A stretch of DNA of 49,743 bases from NCBI GenBank assembly GCA_021779095.1, contig JAJYBI010000027.1, positions 1-49,743 on the forward strand, read 5' to 3'. The position numbers and the translations under genes were made by a program. This stretch comes from Deltaproteobacteria bacterium (GTDB lineage Bacteria; Desulfobacterota; Desulfuromonadia; Geobacterales; JAJYBI01). Below, piece after piece: positions 47,571 to 49,743 of this stretch; position 1 is the first letter of the stretch; each line of letters opens with the position of its first letter. The notes beneath the pieces were generated by a model. That model searched no databases and was not told the origin of the DNA. It was given only the letters and a program-made list of their open reading frames with translations.

Positions 47571-48593
47571 ATGCAGGAACGTTTGCAGAAGATACTGGCC
47601 AAGGCGGGGATCGCCTCCCGCCGCGAGGCGGAGGGGTTCATCACGGCTGGGAGGGTCGCCGTGAACGGCATGGTTGCGGCCGAGCTGGGGACGAAGGCCG
47701 ATCCGGAGAAAGACCTGATCACCTTCGACGGAAAGCCGGTCAGGTGCGAGGAGCGGAAGGTCTGCATCCTCCTCTACAAGCCGGCCGGCTACATGACGAC
47801 CCTGAAGGACCCGGAGGGGCGGCCGGTGGTGACCGACCTCCTGAAGGAGGTGCCGGAGCGGGTCTACCCCGTGGGGCGGCTCGATTACAACACGGAGGGG
47901 CTCCTGCTGCTGACCAACGACGGCGATCTCGCCAACCGGCTCATGCACCCCCGCCACGAGGTGGACAAGGGGTACCTGGTGCGCGTCCGCGGCAGTGTCA
48001 CGCCCGACCAGCTGCGGCAGCTGGCCGACGGGGTCCTCCTGGACGACGGCATGACCGCCCCGGCACGATCGGCCCTGGTGAAGGAAAGCGAGAATAACTC
48101 CTGGATCTCCCTCACTATTCACGAGGGACGGTTCCGGCAGGTGCGCCGCATGTGCGAGGTGGTGGGGCTGTCCGTAGTACGACTCAAACGGTCGCGGTAC
48201 GGGTTCCTGGAGATCGGTGCCATGAAGCCGGGCGATTACCGGCTGCTGACCGCCGCCGAGGTGGAGCAGCTGCGTACCGATCCGTCCAAGCCGCCGCGGA
48301 AGCTTCAGGGTTCGGTATCTAAGCAGGATAGGCAGAAGTTGTTACCGGAAGAGGGACGTCGTGCCGAAACCGCCCAGAGGTCGGGGGTGATAACAGCATT
48401 TGACAGACCTTTAACGGGTAAGGGAGATCGAATACCTACCAGATCGACAGAGAAGGGTACTTCCATTCCGAAAAAGATTACTGACGAGCGGGTGGGCGGC
48501 GTGAAAGAGTCTACTGCCCAACGAAAAACCGCATCCGGAACCATTGTTCGAAAGAGTAATGCGCATATGCATAATTCTAAATTCAAGAAATAG
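47571..48593 (+). CDS. rluB: 23S rRNA pseudouridine synthase RluB-like, with basic C-terminal tail
   Basis: This 340-residue RsuA/RluB-family enzyme has an N-terminal S4 domain (MQERLQKILAKAGIASRREA) and a catalytic domain with Asp105 in VGRLDYNTEG. It makes pseudouridine in 23S rRNA. GGAGG precedes the ATG at 47571. From about residue 235 an extra 105 residues rich in Lys, Arg, Thr and Ser follow, probably disordered and RNA-binding; base composition shifts toward AT in that tail. RluB of E. coli also has a basic tail. Confidence 0.88.
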   Translation: MQERLQKILAKAGIASRREAEGFITAGRVAVNGMVAAELGTKADPEKDLITFDGKPVRCEERKVCILLYKPAGYMTTLKDPEGRPVVTDLLKEVPERVYPVGRLDYNTEGLLLLTNDGDLANRLMHPRHEVDKGYLVRVRGSVTPDQLRQLADGVLLDDGMTAPARSALVKESENNSWISLTIHEGRFRQVRRMCEVVGLSVVRLKRSRYGFLEIGAMKPGDYRLLTAAEVEQLRTDPSKPPRKLQGSVSKQDRQKLLPEEGRRAETAQRSGVITAFDRPLTGKGDRIPTRSTEKGTSIPKKITDERVGGVKESTAQRKTASGTIVRKSNAHMHNSKFKK

Positions 48594-48922
48594 CCAAGGT
48601 ATTACAGCGGCGTAATTATCTGACAATGGAGGAATAATAGTAGTTGTAAATTTGTGCATACTGGACAATAATGCCGTCACCTACTTACTTGCCATTCAGA
48701 GGTATTTCCGTGACGGTTCATTTCCTGAGAAATTTCGAGCTACAGATTTACCGTTATTACTTGGCATTATGTGCAGTCACTGAAACCGGCGCTACGGATT
48801 TTTTCCGTGCGCCGGTTTTTTGTACCATCACCTAAGCGACCGAATGTGCAACTGCTTGCCATCGTTTAAAAGTAAGAACCGCGTCGTATGCGGATATAAA
48901 TAATCGTGTAGACGGAGTTGCC
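48594..48922 (+). other. Structured non-coding stretch before the beta-propeller gene
   Basis: No gene is supported in these 329 bases. They contain an inverted repeat (CCGTCAC 48674-48680 with GTGACGG 48710-48716), a small ATTTC/GAAAT hairpin, and a strong terminator at 48783-48821, then about 100 bases to the next start. I looked for the c-di-GMP GEMM riboswitch pattern common in Geobacter and did not find it. The stretch could be a 3' region of rluB plus a promoter, or an attenuated leader. Confidence 0.4.
48783..48821 (+). terminator. Strong intrinsic terminator
   Basis: ACCGGCGC (48785-48792), a bulged T and ACGG pair with CCGT and GCGCCGGT (48805-48816) around ATTTTTT; six T follow. 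It could end the rluB transcript 190 bases earlier or attenuate the gene downstream. Confidence 0.85.
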
Positions 48923-49743
48923 ATGAAGTTTAATAGTGTCATTACTCTCTTCACCCTGCTTACCATGCTATTGTTCACTGGTAGAGCATCGGCTGCCGAT
49001 TGGGCTGCAAATTTTGGCGGTCAAGGAGGTAATGGAGCAACTGCAGTAACCATTGCAACAGTACATGACGCCGCAGGAAACACCTACCTGACCGGATACT
49101 TTAACGGTACAAACATGACCTTCGGGAGTATTACCCTGACCAGGATCGGTACTCAGGATGCCTTTTTGGTAAAACTGGATCCGTCCGGCAACGTCCTCTG
49201 GGCCAAGAACTTCGGTGGTAATAATGCGTTGGTATTTGGCCAAGGCATTGCTGTTGACGGCAACGAGAATGTCTACCTAGCAGGATATTTTTATAATGCG
49301 AATCTTACCACCCCGGCCTTGACGAAGATCGGCAGATATGACGCTTTTGCCATCAAGTTGGACAGCAGTGGCGCCACTTCTTGGGCCAACAACTTCGGTG
49401 GCAGCGGCGCATATGCATATGGGTATGGCATCGCCGTGGACGGTACCGGTAATGTCTACCTGGGGGGGGAATTCGATAGTGCCAACCTTACTGCCCCGGC
49501 CCTTACGAAAATAGGCTATCAGGATGCCTTTACCATTAAGTTGGACAACAGCGGCGCCACCACTTGGGCAAAAAACTTCGGCGGTGGCGGCGCATCTGCA
49601 GTTGTTCAGAGCATCGCCGTGGACGATACAAGCAATGTCTACCTGGGCGGGAGATTTTCTGTGTTCAATCTCACCACCCCGTCCATGACCAAGATCGGTA
49701 CCATGGACTCCTTTGCGATCAAGCTGAACAACTGCAGATGCGC
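48923..49743 (+). CDS. Secreted SBBP beta-propeller repeat protein (cut by window end)
   Basis: The frame is open from the ATG at 48923 to the window end (273 codons). It starts with a signal peptide ending ...FTGRASAADWAANFG. Repeats of about 53 residues follow, each with a W...FGG block, GIAVDG..NVYLAG and F.IKLD..G; four are visible. This is the SBBP/beta-propeller pattern of exported proteins in delta-proteobacteria. GGAG lies six to seven bases before the ATG. Function is unknown; adhesion or surface roles are guesses. The 3' end is missing only because the window stops. Confidence 0.8.
   Translation, partial: MKFNSVITLFTLLTMLLFTGRASAADWAANFGGQGGNGATAVTIATVHDAAGNTYLTGYFNGTNMTFGSITLTRIGTQDAFLVKLDPSGNVLWAKNFGGNNALVFGQGIAVDGNENVYLAGYFYNANLTTPALTKIGRYDAFAIKLDSSGATSWANNFGGSGAYAYGYGIAVDGTGNVYLGGEFDSANLTAPALTKIGYQDAFTIKLDNSGATTWAKNFGGGGASAVVQSIAVDDTSNVYLGGRFSVFNLTTPSMTKIGTMDSFAIKLNNCRC

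Noticed and set aside
48594..48922. GEMM (c-di-GMP or cGAMP) riboswitch before the SBBP gene
   Set aside because: The conserved GCAAA and flanking stem pattern was not found by eye, although such switches are common before such genes in Geobacter.

Overview
The window looks like chromosome of a Geobacter-type bacterium (Desulfuromonadota, Geobacteraceae or a close relative). The reasons are a 27-haem c7-type multihaem cytochrome, a large receptor-less chemosensory operon with HEAT-repeat and DUF4388 proteins, GC-rich core genes, and a core gene order (tmk-holB-ricT-metG facing rnc-radical SAM-era-der; leuS-lptE-holA, rpsT, dnaE-accA-rluB) that I recall from this family. Species-level assignment is not possible by eye.

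Positions 1 to about 14,692 are the right-hand part of an integrated mobile element, visibly more AT-rich than the rest. Its right end is a 45-base copy of the 3' part of a tRNA-Arg(UCG) gene (14648-14692), next to a tyrosine integrase; the left end lies outside the window. From left to right it holds: the edge of an IS30-like insertion sequence, which has cut off the 5' end of a type I restriction specificity gene (hsdS); a Septu-like ATPase/HNH pair (ptuA/ptuB); a tight five-gene cassette (PLD-like nuclease, nuclease-fold protein, EVE-like protein, second PD-(D/E)XK-like protein, zinc-ribbon protein) that I cannot assign to a named defence system; an orphan gene; an HTH/nucleotidyltransferase pair resembling a toxin-antitoxin module; and, on the minus strand, the element's own genes (HUH-like protein, SANT/HTH-like protein, two small proteins resembling the front end of satellite primases, an AlpA-type regulator and the integrase).

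Positions 14,735-23,101 are housekeeping genes. A minus-strand operon, tmk-holB-ricT-metG, ends at a strong bidirectional terminator. It is divided from the plus-strand operon rnc-radical SAM-era-der by two well-formed divergent sigma-70-type promoters in the intergenic region.

Positions 23,118-36,097 are one long chemosensory operon: DUF4388/receiver protein, CheY, CheA, ExeA-like ATPase, CheW, response regulator, CheW, zinc-ribbon/receiver protein, HEAT-repeat protein, CheR, CheB, coiled-coil/GAF protein, CheY. It has no chemoreceptor, CheC, CheD or CheZ gene, so receptors must be encoded elsewhere and the output may not be flagellar.

Positions 36,210-49,743 hold the 27-haem cytochrome, leuS, lptE, holA, rpsT (opposite strand), dnaE, accA and rluB. 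The window ends inside a gene for a secreted beta-propeller-repeat (SBBP) protein that follows a structured 329-base non-coding stretch with a strong terminator.
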